Below are positions 33,401 to 44,335 of a stretch of 64,000 bases of DNA, in pieces; position 1 is the stretch's first letter, and every line of letters starts with the position of its first letter. The stretch is from Dysidea avara. Its lineage: Eukaryota; Porifera; Demospongiae; Dictyoceratida; Dysideidae. Under the pieces are notes generated by a model, which made no database searches, was not told the DNA's origin, and saw nothing but the letters and a program-made list of their open reading frames with translations. The translations under genes were made by a program, and so were the position numbers. The stretch is from assembly GCF_963678975.1 (NCBI RefSeq), contig NC_089275.1, positions 33,615,116-33,679,115 on the forward strand, given 5' to 3'.

Positions 33401-36400
33401 ACAGCTGTAGGCACTGGGAAGTTATTACACAATGATTACTTAAAATCGCCATATCTCCTAACGAAGTTTTGTGCGTCGAAGCCGGGTTTTGTCAAATTCA
33501 GTCACATATATTTTTATTCTTTCATTTGCAGTGACGTGATGTCGATGTAGACTCTGTGCAGTTTCGAATTGTCAGTCAGAACCATTTCTGGTTATTACCG
33601 GACGCGATCCTGAAGATGAGGGTAGCTGAGTCTTCCATCACTAGTTCCATTCCAGTACTAAGTGTTTAATCTCAAAGATGAGTAGCTGTTGCAACTGGAG
33701 ACTGTTATTCCAATCTGGAGATAATGTGTATAGAACAGTAAACTCTTATGAATTTTAAGTTTATACATTATGTATAGCAGTTTTCAATGCTTGTTCTTTT
33801 AATATCACCCTAATAAAATTGTAACACTACTAAAGACGTTATTGAAACACCTAGGGGTGTTATGTATACCACCTTAAAGTTTATTGGAACACCGTTGGTG
33901 AGTGTTACTGAAACTCCTTTAAGGGTGTACTGGGACACCCTAAGGGGGAGCCTGACAACAATTGTAGATAAAACACCCCAAGGGGTGTTTAATAAAGAAC
34001 CTTTTTTTTAACTGTACTATTATTAACTCTTGGTAATAATATTGGTACTATTTTGTAGGTAATCGCTTTGAGCAAGGAATATTTTGTGTAAGTGAGTGTC
34101 AACCAGGTTTCCAAACAGTGGGACGTGTTTGTGAACCATGTCCAAATGGAGTGTGTGTGTGAGGAAGAGGTTAGTTATCATGTAATAAGGAACATGAAGG
34201 TTTACAAATATTGACCAGAAACTAGCCTCACATCTTGTCATTATTGACATTAGGTACAATCAAGCAGTTAATTTTAGTATGACTTGAAATTCCATTGAAT
34301 TGTTTGAAGGTTATTGACTAACTGACTACCTAATTGCATGCCTTCTGACAAGCATAACTCAATCATGCATGGCTGTATAAAGCTATATGCAGGTTTGATT
34401 TTTTCACTGTTAGACATCGCTTCAGCCCAGCTGGTATGTCATAGTACAATGCTTGCATCATGAACTTACCCTTGTTCTTCTTTTCTTTTTTGTTGATGGC
34501 ACAAGATGTCAATTCATGCTAGCACACCAATGGCTTTGTATTGAGAATATATGCATAAGCTTTGTACCACACCTCCCACAGTAGTAGAAGCAAGCAGATT
34601 AATGTATCATTCTTTGAGTTTGGGTGTGGTAAGGCTGCTTTATATTTCCTTTTTTGAGTGATGGCCAGCAGAAAAAGGGTCTGGTGTAACTCAATAGCCA
34701 TTTACTTCTGACAACTATCCAGTGTTTGGAGATATTGATTGATGACTAAACATATTGACAAGGTGCAAAATTAATGTTCTATGTTTATTACTGCTAGTGT
34801 GAGCTAGAAACCTTAATGCATGATTTACACCTTGTTAATACATCTTTATTCACCATCCTTACCAATCAGCTTGCCCATAGACCATTATTGCAGACGAGTC
34901 TGCATTCATCTGCATTAAAACTCGTCTGAATTAAAAAGCCTATTGAATTCATTAAATAATCTGTTCAACATCTCCAAAAATGGTCAGTATATGGCCATTG
35001 TAGCTAATACACCAGATGCTTTCATCTGCTGACCATTATACTCATAAAAGGAAAAATAACAGTCTGGCCATGCAGGACTAATCCCAACACCTTCCTGCAG
35101 TGGGATAGTGTAATAAACAATAAAACAGCCAAAAACTATGCGGAACGGCTACATAAAAGTTGCTGTGCTACAGGCCTAGCTTTCAGCTATGGCACAGGGT
35201 GCATTGTGGCTAATCTGTTGCTATGTACCACCTTAGTGATGTGGAAGGAATAGCATTTGATTGCCCCTGAAGGATAACTTATAACATGGCAGTAAAGCAC
35301 TATTTATTTTACCATGCATGCTACAAATCATTATCACTATACAAGTTACCAGCCAGGTACTGATTAACCTCAGGTGGTAAGATGTCATAATATGATTTGT
35401 GTAGTTTAAATTAGCTGAATTCATTATATTATTATGCAAATTGTGTATTTGTCTGGTATTCTTTCCTTTCATACACATTCAATTACGTTGCAACAAAATG
35501 TTAACAAACATTGTCAAGTATAAGGCAAATATTGGTATTTTATAAGCTAGTAGGATCAGTATATAGCTACAAAAGGGTGCAGAGGGATTATTTCCTGAAT
35601 TTGCAAATAGTTGTAGATGAAATGCTGGCTGTTATTGCGTTCACTGAGCATTGCTTATGAAATGATATATTGTAGTGTGTAGAGGAGTAGATGGAGAACT
35701 GTTACCTGCTGCAGTTCCGTCATTTTCTGGATGTACTATTGTTAATGGTGACCTCACTTTTAATGTCATAACATATGAGCAGTTCATGTAAGTGACTGAT
35801 ATTAATAGTACAAATAAAATTATAATTATTTTCACAGCTCTCAGAATCTCACAAGCTAAGGAAAACCTTTCTAGTATTGAAGTGATTTTAGGACAACTGG
35901 TCATTGCTAACTGGGGAGAGGAAGTGTTTGACTATCTTCCTAACCTCATGTACATTAGAGGATTTGAGGGGGACACTGCTTTACCAGATAATTATCTTGA
36001 TTCTCTACAGATCAGTGACAACAACCCAACCTCCAGTGCTCTTCTTGCTGTCAGTCTAACACAAATACACTTTCCCAAACTAGTAGAAATATCAGGGTTA
36101 GATATTTGGCTGGTCAACAATCCTACCTTGTGTTATATTGGAGAACTGGAATATTACAAAGCATCACTTAACCAGACAGTTCTATATGATGGTGTTACAG
36201 CACGAAGGGACTACAATGAATGTGGTTAGTTAACTTATTGTTAAATTATATGTTGTTTTTGTGAAGACGTAAATGAGTTTCAGAATTTAACATTATCATA
36301 AACTGTACACACATGCAATATTGTGTTGTGCAATATTGTGTTGTGTAATAAATAATAGACAAGTGTCCATTACTTAGAAACTATAAGAAAAGGGTTTTCA

Positions 36401-39400
36401 CAAATTTGTAACATAGTAGTCATGCCCAAACAGAGGTAAGTCATTTTGCTGTGAGGTGTCACAGGCCTAAGATATGCCTTTCACCAAGAGTTAATAATAG
36501 TGGAGGGGAGAGTGTCTAACGCTCTATAGGGCTGTATAAAATGAGCGCGTTTGAGCTAAAGGGCTTCAGCAATCTTAACAAGCGACGTGTTAACGCATTC
36601 AATTATGGTTACGCGGCCGGCGCAATACTCATTTAGAAAAGAGTGTATCGATAGCAGTTCACGTGAGAAGCGAGTGTTATAAAATGGCGTCTGTTCATGG
36701 TTCTCAGTCGAAGATATCAAATTGTGGCGGTACCCGTGAGAGTGGAAAACAGATTCTAGTGGAAGAAGAAACATCATCTCGATGGGAAGTAGGAAAACCG
36801 TCGTTCGAAGACGCGATGCGGTGTTACCTGGTCTGCCATGTTGGAACCAAATACCACTATCAGCACTTCCCAAATATCGATTCTAGTGTTCATGAACTTG
36901 TGCAGCATCGTTGATGTGACCTGACAAAAGTGACGATTGGTTCTAGTTGTCAAGTGTAGAGAATACGACTAAACACGAGATTATCCGTGGTGAAGCCCTT
37001 TAGCTCCCACGCGCTCATTTTATGCAGCCCTATACAGCGTTAGACACTCTCCCCTCCACTATTATTAACTCTTGCTTTCACCTACCACTGCAGCTGGTGT
37101 ATTACAAACACCATGGGACAGATTAATAGTCCTGATTATCAAGGGGTCCTGATTTTTCTGATCAGTTTATGTATTAAGAGATAGTTTTGGACCTTAACTA
37201 AGTGTCTGAATTATGTAGGTGTCCTCAAGTGTAAATATTAATTAACAGTTTCCAGTGTAAACTTTGTTTTGACATGTGTTAATTGCGGCAGTTGCTGCAG
37301 GAATGTCATGTCACAACCAGTGTAATGAGACATATCGGTGTTGGGGTCCAGCTGATACTGACTGTGTAGTGTGTAAAGTTTACCTGTACAGGAATGGAGC
37401 TGAACGTATCTGTGTTGACTCCTGTGAGTCTACTAAACTACAATTCCTAGCCCTGTAAGTGAGCACCTTGTAAAAGCTGTACATATTAAATCATATTTTG
37501 CTTTGTATAAGATTCCTGTATGCTGACATGCAACTCTACAATGACATGTGAAGTGTGTCATGAAGAGTGTAATGATTCTTGTTCTGGTCCAGTAAGTTCA
37601 TTACACAATAACGTTTCATTAGCTTGTGTCATACGTATATTACAGGCACCTAGTGACTGTTTTGGTCGATGTAAGAATTTTGCTCTTCCCACTGCCAACA
37701 ACACTATCACTTGTGTTTCACAGTGTCCATTAGGTACTTATCTTAATGACACTAACTTCTGTCTCCCTTGTAATAGTGTGTGTGTGTACCACAAACTGGG
37801 TGTACTGGTCCTAGTGATCGTTTAGAAGATGGTGGATGTAATCGTTGTTATCATGTGTTGAGAAATGAGACTAGGTCAAGTTAGATGTCTTCCTGATGAT
37901 GGTTGTATTGACAGAACATTTCTGAATCTTCCATTTGATCCTGTTGAACCATTTCCATTCCCAACACAATTTTGTGATCCTTGTCATGAACACTGTCAAT
38001 CTTGTAGTGGACCTGAGGCCCATCAATGTTCACAATGTGTGTTTGCATCAAGAGAAGACAGTCAAGGTCGCTCCATTTGTGTTGGTAGTTGTGAAGATGG
38101 AGAATATGTCAGTGCCAAACGTTGTCTATTATGTCATGAAGAGTGTGATGGATGTATTGGTGGGAGTCAACAAGAATGTATTGCTTGTAAGAATGTTAAG
38201 AACTTTTTGAGTGAGGATGACACATTTAAGTGTTTACCTTCAGGAAGATGTCCCAGTAACAAATATGAGAATATGGTTAATTCAACATGTGATCAATGTC
38301 ATCCTTATTGTGCAGAATGTGTTGGTCCAGAGTCCACCAATTGCACATCATGTAATGATCCTCCAGGATATACCATCATTCCACCAGAGGGTGATGATCT
38401 AGGACTGTTTGGTTGTTGTGGTCCTGATTTTATGGCAGTGGAAGAAGATCAATTGTGTGTCACCATTGACCATGACAACACAACAGCAGTTAGTTCAGCA
38501 TCGTAAGCGAAGAAGTGTTAGTTGTACTGTTAAATGCTACACTTGCTATTATTAGGAGTACTACTCCAGTTAGTGCAGTAGTAGGAGGTGTACTAGGTGG
38601 AGTACTGCTGATCATTATTATCATAGTGGTTATCATGTTTAGTACTCGAGCATTGTACAAGCCTTCAGCCAAGTACACCTTTAAAGCAGTAAGACTTCCC
38701 CAATTTTAACAATTACTCTGTAACAATTGGTAAATACACAGGTAGCTGAAAATCCAATATATGTCAAGTCTCCATTTGCTAGCATGAAAATGGAAGAGGT
38801 TTGTATGAAATGTTTAGTGACCACACTCCACTTAGTCCCACTGAATAATTTAGTTGTTACAGCCTCCAAAAGTTCTTCCCAATCAATCCCACCTCGTTGT
38901 GATACCAGCGACTGCCCTAGAGTTGGAGAAGGAACTTGGAAATGGAGCATTTGGAACTGTTTATAAGGTTCTGCAACTAAATGCACTGAGTGTAGTTGCA
39001 TGGACACAAAATGTTTTGTAGGGATTTTGGCAACATGAGGGAGATACTCACAAGTATACTGTAGCTATTAAAGTAATGAAGGAAGGAACATCTGCTCAAT
39101 CCCAAAATGAACTACTCCAGGTTAATGTGTACAACATATGTGACCGGATTTGCGAAAAGGTACCTTTTCCACACATTTTACATGCCAGCAAACAAAATGA
39201 TGTAACACTTGATTCCTTATACTGATTAACTTGCTTTTAGTTTCACAATACAGCCAGATACTTTATCTGCACTCATGGAAAATTTCAAGCAATTACATAA
39301 AATGATCAAAAAGTTATGGAGTTTCAAAGTTCAAAAAAAGGGTCACATTTTGTGTGTGAAAAAGGTACCTTTTCGCAAATCCGGTCACATATGATGTTTA

Positions 39401-41426
39401 TAATGTTACAAGTATTGAACTGTTGTAGGAAGGAATCACTATGGCCTCTGTTAGTAATGAATATGTTGTGCGATTGTTTTGTGTGTGTCTTTTGGAACAA
39501 GAATGATGCTTGTGTCTGAGTATGTGCCATTTGGATCACTACATGATCATTTGAAAAAGTACGAGTCACAGTTTACAGCAAGGACACTACTGATATTTGC
39601 AGCTCAAATTGCTGTGGTACAGACATTATAGAGTGCTATGTAGAGGACAAATTATGTGGTGTTGTAGGGTATGAAATATCTGGAGAGCATAAGGATGGTA
39701 CATCGTGATTTAGCAGCCAGAAATGTGTTAGGTAAGAACACATGTGATGAAGTCTACCCACAAGGTTAAACAAGTTTATTTTTAGTTCAAGGACCAGAAC
39801 ATGTCAAGATTACTGATTTCGGTCTCACACGGATTCTTAATGTTGGAGAAACAACTTATAAATCAGCAGGTGGTATGTTACCATTCAGATGGCTAGCTCC
39901 TGAATCTCTTGGACATGGACTGTTCACACACAAATCTGATGTTTGGGCATATGGTGAGCTTGTTTGGCTTTATGACTGATCACAGATGTTTGAGTTGTCT
40001 CATAGGAGTGACAGTATGGGAGACACAAATATCATTATCTCTGTCTGTGTGGTAACTGTGTCAGCAATCATCTTGTCATGAACTTTGATCTCTTGTAGTT
40101 ACATACTAATTAATTTATAATTAAATAAATAAGTAACTTACTGTAGTTAAGTAATTAATTTTTGTAACATACTCAGGCCACTAGCACAGGTTGCTAGTGG
40201 ACCCTCAGCATGGACTAATATTGTTTTCATGAATGTATAACCACTGTATCTGTATGTAGTTGTACCCATGCTGAAAAGCCTTATAAATAAATAAATAAAA
40301 TAAATACTGACATTTGGGTCTTTACCATATCCATCTTTACAACCCTTTGAATTACTTTATGCTCTACAAAGTGGGAAAAGACTAGAGCAACCACAAATCT
40401 GTATCCTTGATCTCTACACTGTACTTGTGAAGTGTTAGTCAAATGTTGAACATTTTATTTATGCAACATTTGAGTACTGTTTTGTAGGTTGGTTAAATAA
40501 TCCTGATGCTCGACCATCATTTGCAGACCTAGACGTCATCATGCACAATTTTATCCTTTAAGATATATACTAACAATTGTAAGTGTACAACATAAGATGT
40601 GCACAACAGTACTAGTCATTTATACACACACTCTTACCAGGTTGATGGTGCATTGGACAACTATGATGAACTTCCAAACACGAAACTGGAACGATGTAAA
40701 AGTCACTATGAGAGGAAATCAAGTACAATAACTGAGGATAAGGTAAGTTTTTCTTGGCTGTAACCTACTCAGGGGTGGTGGAGAAGGGGGCTGTAACCCC
40801 TGTGAAAAAATTATGGGGGGCTTATCCCATTAAAATTATCAATAGTTGTCTAGCTCAATAGCATTACTAATTCAAGATACCCTAATAGAGCAGTCAAGAT
40901 CAAGATACTCTAATAGATAAGTTGCAGTATCCTTAGAGGAGTAGTATATCAAGCTACGTATGTAGTTGTAAATGGGGAGATATAGTTGGTAGAGGGAAAC
41001 AATTAATTGCCAGCAGGTTGTGACCTTTTTTTGGTCTTCGACTTATAGCTAGGCCATGGCATCACCAAGACCCCCTAGCCCCCCTTAAATAAAGGTGTCT
41101 TGAACCTATTCATTAATCATGCTATGCTCTACACCACTAGAATAACTATGTCATCATAACCAATGAAGTAGCTATGGATGCTGGAGACCAGACCATTAAC
41201 AGCACAACGAGTACATGTGGCTATGATCATCTAGTGATAGATAATGGTGAACCAATCGTATAGTACCATAGTTGTTACTCAACCTCTCATCACAGAACTC
41301 ACTAATAACACAGAAGATGAAGGATATCAGTATAGCCCTAATCATGGGGAGGAAGATGACGTTGAATCTGACACAGATAAGCTTAAAACAAGTGTCCTAT
41401 TGACTTCTAAACATGATGAAACATAA
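27498..41426 (+). CDS. EGFR/ErbB-type receptor tyrosine kinase, ~21 exons, with several frame lesions
   Basis: Order: receptor L domain 1 (27498-27989), furin-like cysteine-rich region (28042-28119, 28165-28298, 28351-28492, 34059-34169), L domain 2 (35676-35787, 35845-36224), second long furin-like region (37292-37454, 37512-37591, 37646-38502), transmembrane helix (38556-38688, [15 protein letters not shown]), juxtamembrane with NPIY (38742-38798), kinase (38863-40578), tyrosine-bearing tail (40641-40742, 41141-41426). Kinase motifs: [52 protein letters not shown]-Cys-L-Cys-TM-kinase is the ErbB layout. Lesions: TGA at 34160-34162; two frame shifts in exon 37646-38502 (one in a GT run near 37775, one near 37875); one near 39500 before [11 protein letters not shown]; a retroposon tail inside the kinase exon between VTVWE (~40021) and TFGSLPYP (40313); TAA at 40559; a shift near 41260. 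Pseudogene, or a real gene with consensus errors. The 5' exon is missing. Confidence 0.85.
28636..29106 (-). CDS. gene-like ORF carried inside TIR element A
   Basis: A 156-codon frame, with ATGs at 29106 and 29094, starts [18 protein letters not shown]. It has four spaced basic KKKRQ-type clusters ([26 protein letters not shown]) between acidic stretches, then a hydrophobic end ([16 protein letters not shown]). GC is clearly higher than in the surroundings. It fills the space between the terminal repeats. It may be a captured first exon with its leader or an element-encoded DNA-binding protein; no family was recognised. Confidence 0.4.
   Translation of the reverse strand: MQSNMSICDEQPSVLAEIEAETVQPSKKKRQRRSMRKSGDEARSEAQVELHHESTVQPCPEVTPKKRRQSRSDEPEVTKKCQTKAMARKRSGADETQPGESQPKKKRQMKVMNDFSLVLPSLTGLATFASLLSHQLSILQGHTKCDITCLLRSSTL
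32074..32706. mobile_element. TGTGACCGG element, long form, copy 1
   Basis: It starts TGTGACCGGATTTCAC and ends in the inverted CAAATTCAGTCACA. It is nested in the CACTA-like element. It is nearly identical to 32877-33507, with one substitution seen (GAGAATGG against GAGATTGG). No protein of known type is encoded. Confidence 0.8.
32877..33507. mobile_element. TGTGACCGG element, long form, copy 2
   Basis: Second copy, offset by 803 bp from the first in the same orientation, with a 170-bp spacer that contains the palindrome GATCACGTGATC. Either a local tandem duplication or two recent insertions; the near identity makes it young. Confidence 0.8.
34170..35675. other. 1.5-kb intron of the receptor kinase, nothing recognised
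   Basis: AT-rich; no repeat with recognisable ends and no coding signal. Confidence 0.45.
36485..37074. mobile_element. TIR element B, 7-bp target duplication
   Basis: The ends are CAAGAGTTAATAATAGTGG and the complement; CTTTCAC flanks at 36478-36484 and 37075-37081. The inverted arms are about 100 bp (including GTATAAAATGAGCGCG and GAGCTAAAGGGCTTCA). It shares the outer ~70 bp of its arms with element A, but its interior is unrelated. It sits in the next large intron of the same receptor gene. Confidence 0.9.
36684..36914 (+). CDS. gene-like ORF carried inside TIR element B
   Basis: The frame starts [17 protein letters not shown] at 36684, just after a leader-like stretch, and runs 76 codons to a stop at 36914. 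Composition is balanced ([20 protein letters not shown]) and GC is higher than outside. It has no similarity to the ORF of element A. Family unknown; it may be captured host sequence. Confidence 0.35.
   Translation: MASVHGSQSKISNCGGTRESGKQILVEEETSSRWEVGKPSFEDAMRCYLVCHVGTKYHYQHFPNIDSSVHELVQHR
39137..39392. mobile_element. TGTGACCGG MITE in a kinase intron
   Basis: The ends TGTGACCGGATTTGCG and AAAAGGTACCTTTTC are inverted at the right, flanked by ATA/TAT. About 255 bp. It lies between receptor exons 39022-39120 and 39430-39616. A copy in the opposite orientation lies at 45442-45699. Confidence 0.9.
40170..40310 (+). mobile_element. retroposon 3' tail interrupting the receptor kinase exon
   Basis: The hairpin CCACTAGCA-CAGGT-TGCTAGTGG (40178-40200), ACCCTCAGCA, then about 70 bp on GCCTTATAAA and an (AATAA)n tail. 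Kinase coding stops being readable at VTVWE (~40021) and resumes at TFGSLPYP (40313), just after this tail. Confidence 0.7.
40770..41100. mobile_element. hAT-like MITE in the receptor's 3' intron
   Basis: The interior (40871-41055: two CTAATAGAG motifs, AGTTGTAAAT, CAGCAGGTTGTGACCTTTTT, CTTCGACTTATAGC) is clearly homologous to 60091-60260. The ends are poorly preserved but G-rich and C-rich in the same places (GGGGTGG..., ...CCCCCTT). Confidence 0.6.
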
Positions 41427-42615
41427 TCATTATGTGAATTTGTTTGTATTTTTTTACTGCTACATAGTACGTACTGTATATACATCAAGGTGATTGGAAT
41501 TCCCTTCTATCACAGCTGATTATTAGGTTACATGTATAATATGACACCTATAGCTGATATTAGCTGCTGGATTCTCCAACTCACCATGGCCATTTCAGAT
41601 AGCACATGCAGTTCTGTGTGGTCTGGTCAAAATTTTGCGAAAATCATGACATAGTGGACCAAAGTACCAAACTTGGAACAGTGACTCCTTAGGATGTATA
41701 AAGTGATTTCAGAAGGGGTACCACCATAAACTCACTCTGCACCACAACTAAGTTTGACAATCCACTAAATTAAATCCCATCACATTTACAATATTCAACA
41801 GATTGCAAAGGTGAATAGTTTATATTTGTGAGTGAGTAGTCCATGACACCCCATAAAAGTTTCATTGAAATATTATGACTCTGTATAAAGATACAGTCTT
41901 AAACCAAAACATGTAAGTTTAGTGAAAATTAAAATCACTAAAATTTAAACACAGTCATTCATAAAGATTTTTCACAATATTAGCGTATTACTTACAAAAG
42001 CAATCTCCAAGTTTCCACTACACTGGCTAAGTACTGTACACAAAACACCTGTTTACTGAGTACTTTACCTCCTGGGGTTGCAAACAGGCTCAATTTTATA
42101 GCCAGAATTAACAGACTGGTTACCGCTCGGAGAATGGTAACAGGAAAAATCTTTAACTTTGGTCTTTGCCAGTTAATCTGTTTTATGCTGTCTTTATTTC
42201 TATATGTGTATCTATTTATGTACAGTAGCTAATCATAGTTAGCTAGCTATCAATAAATGAATACATGCATAATTATTTTATTTTTTTACTGTTTTTTACT
42301 ATTTTAATGCTTTAGTACAGGCAAGGCCTGCATTAAAGGTTGTGGGCAACATGTACCCACAGCCTACAGTCACATGAACTTACAAATATTAAAGTTTTAT
42401 AGTTATGTTTGTACTTCGTAGTCAAGACAGTTGGTCAGGATGTGGGATGGTCATTGCAGGAGAGGAAGTCTGGCTGGATGTTACAGTACTTTGTTCATTA
42501 CATATGATCCACTATACTTATCTATTAGCAAGTCTTCTTTGCTATGTAGCTTGCTACATTGAGAAAACGTAATTCTGTAGATTTAACGGTTGTTATAATT
42601 CTACTCAAATTTGAG
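41427..42615. other. intergenic region after the receptor kinase, nothing recognised
   Basis: No coding, tRNA or repeat structure identified, apart from short AT-rich runs. A polyadenylation signal for the receptor could not be told apart from background AATAAA-like words. Confidence 0.4.
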
Positions 42616-42616
42616 A

Positions 42617-44130
42617 TCATTCAAAAATTTGTATATATATATATATATACTGTGTAGCAGTGCTTGAAATAGTGTCAAAACATTGTGCTGTCAAAATGTC
42701 TGGACAGTCATCAATGACCAGGGTCTTCCAAACTAGGTAGTAAGTCTTGTAAACAATGGACCTTGTCAAAAAGAGAATCAGCAAAATCGTCAAAGGACTT
42801 GGGACTGCCGAAAATAGGGGATCCCAACAACTCAATACCATCCGAAATTGTAGTGGATGGCCTACCTCCTTCAGAAATGTTGGAAAGGATGGATCTCCAC
42901 TTGGCCAAAAAACTTCACAGAGTCCAAAGGATGGCCCTAGCCTTGTGTTGCTAAGAGGTCCAATAAATCTACTACAGCAGACCGTGACCCCACAAAAGTT
43001 CCATCATCTATTGAAAAGAAATGTCACAAGGAACTTCAATAGACTCCATCAAATCTAGCAAAACCAGGGAGAACACTAAGGGGTCTAGAGGATATCCTTG
43101 TTGTACACCTCTGCTGCATCGAAAAGTCAGGGGACCCAACTGCAGATTATAAGGATGCTGATAACACCCAGGTGGAGCTTCACTTCTGCGTCAGTGTCTG
43201 AGTTGTTGTAAAATTGTTCATATCCTTCGCACAGTGCCTCCACATTTGCTGAGCCACCTTTGAGATTTTGACAACCAACTTCATTCTAGCCTTTCTCGTG
43301 TTGTTCACCATTCACTTTCAGATCTCACTTGGCAACAAGCTACTCTTCCTATGAGATTGGGTGGATTGGGCATTCGTCAGACCTCTGACATGGTTTATTA
43401 TGCAGCTTACCTTGGTAGCTGTTCAGATTTCAAGGACTTAGTTTGTCAATTATTGGGCATCTAGAGAGATAGCGATTTCATGTTGGTGGGAGAAGCTATA
43501 GCACAGCAAAATTTGATTGGTCTACTTCCAGCTTCTCCCCTGCTTCACAAATATATTATCTACAGTTACATCTTGATAAGCATTTTTACTCTGAAGCTTT
43601 GCTTAAACAGAGTATACTTGATAGGGCTCATTTACTAGCTTTATCAAATTCCTCTGGTTTGCAATTGGCTTGTGCTTGCCCTCAACTTGGGTTAACAATT
43701 CCACCTATTGAGTTGTTGTTGCTCTCCGGCTTTGGCTGGGTATTCCAGTTTTCTCTGATGCAGATTCACCATTGTGTGTTTGTGGACAAATGGTTGATCA
43801 TTTTAGAGATCACCTGATAGGAAGTGGACATGGTCCACTTCGCATACTGAGATGACATAATGCTTTGTGTGACATTATTTATTACGCACTATTGGAGGAT
43901 AATTCAGATGTCCAGAAGGAACAGAAGGTGTCTAGGGAATCTGCAGCTAGACCTGGTGATATTTTTCATCCGGATTTTTAGAATGGTCATCCAACCTACT
44001 TTGATGTTTCTGTTTGAAGTGCCATGTCATGTCTTTGGGAGCAATGATAGTATTAGAAGATACTGTCTCTATATCAAATCATTGAAAAATGTCATTTTCT
44101 TGGTTGGGGGCTCTGACTCCTGATCACCAC
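42617..44130. mobile_element. LINE with internal inversion
   Basis: The minus strand of 43130-42617 encodes reverse transcriptase blocks GVQQGYPLDPLVFSLVLLDL and GIELLGSPIFGSPKSFDDF. The plus strand of 43290-44100 encodes what should follow: LSDLTWQQATLPMRLGGLGI, AYLGSC, CVCGQMVDHF, RHNALCDI-like, then GDIFHPDF...TYFDVSV, the restriction-like-endonuclease end (RPD..D type). So the 5' part is inverted relative to the 3' part, with a junction near 43250. Reading frames are broken in both parts. Confidence 0.7.
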
Positions 44131-44159
44131 TTATGATCAAAGATTCAATTAATTCTATG

Positions 44160-44335
44160 ATCTTATTTTGGTAAAAGTATTTGAAGTAATTGTAAATATT
44201 TTAAAGTATTTAACTACAAATACAAATATTTTAAGTTTCTAAACTACAAATACAATTACACAAATACAATTACTCATAATTTGTATTTAATTGCAATTAA
44301 ATATAAATACTCATGTATTTAACGCCAAGTCTGGT
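44160..44335. repeat. AAATACAA-rich low-complexity block
   Basis: Repeated AAATACAAATA, TTTGTATTTAATTG and related words, ending at AGTATTTAACGCC. This pattern is familiar from ends of hAT-like elements, but no complete element could be drawn. Confidence 0.45.

Larger units (their letters stand above)
29294..34014. mobile_element. CACTA/EnSpm-like DNA transposon nested in element A
   Basis: The left end (C)ACTGTTAAAACAGAGGTGTT and, inverted, CAGTTAAAAAAAAAGGTTC; TAC is repeated at both junctions (29291-29293, 34015-34017). Both subterminal regions (29315-29480, 33790-33990) are crowded with GGTGT/ACACC blocks, often facing each other, as in CACTA-type elements. The interior has only weak coding traces (about 30590-31330, e.g. 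[18 protein letters not shown]) in broken frames. The superfamily is inferred from the ends and subterminal repeats; a 3-bp duplication agrees. Confidence 0.6.
28531..34032. mobile_element. TIR element A, 7-bp target duplication, with a nested element in its right end
   Basis: The left end CAAGAGTTAATAATAGT (28531) is matched inverted at 34016-34032, and GTAATAA flanks both sides (28524-28530, 34033-34039). The inner arm (AGAGTGTCTAACACTCAATA, then GGCCTGTATAAAATGAGCGC) is inverted at 29225-29290. Without the later insertion at 29294-34014 the element is about 780 bp. It lies in the intron between receptor exons 28351-28492 and 34059-34169. Sister copy at 36485-37074. Confidence 0.85.

Noticed and set aside
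32074-33507. Paired 630-bp direct repeats beginning TG and ending CA, suggestive of long terminal repeats
   Set aside because: The spacer is only 170 bp with no coding sequence, and each unit has its own 14-bp inverted ends shared with small MITEs in this window.
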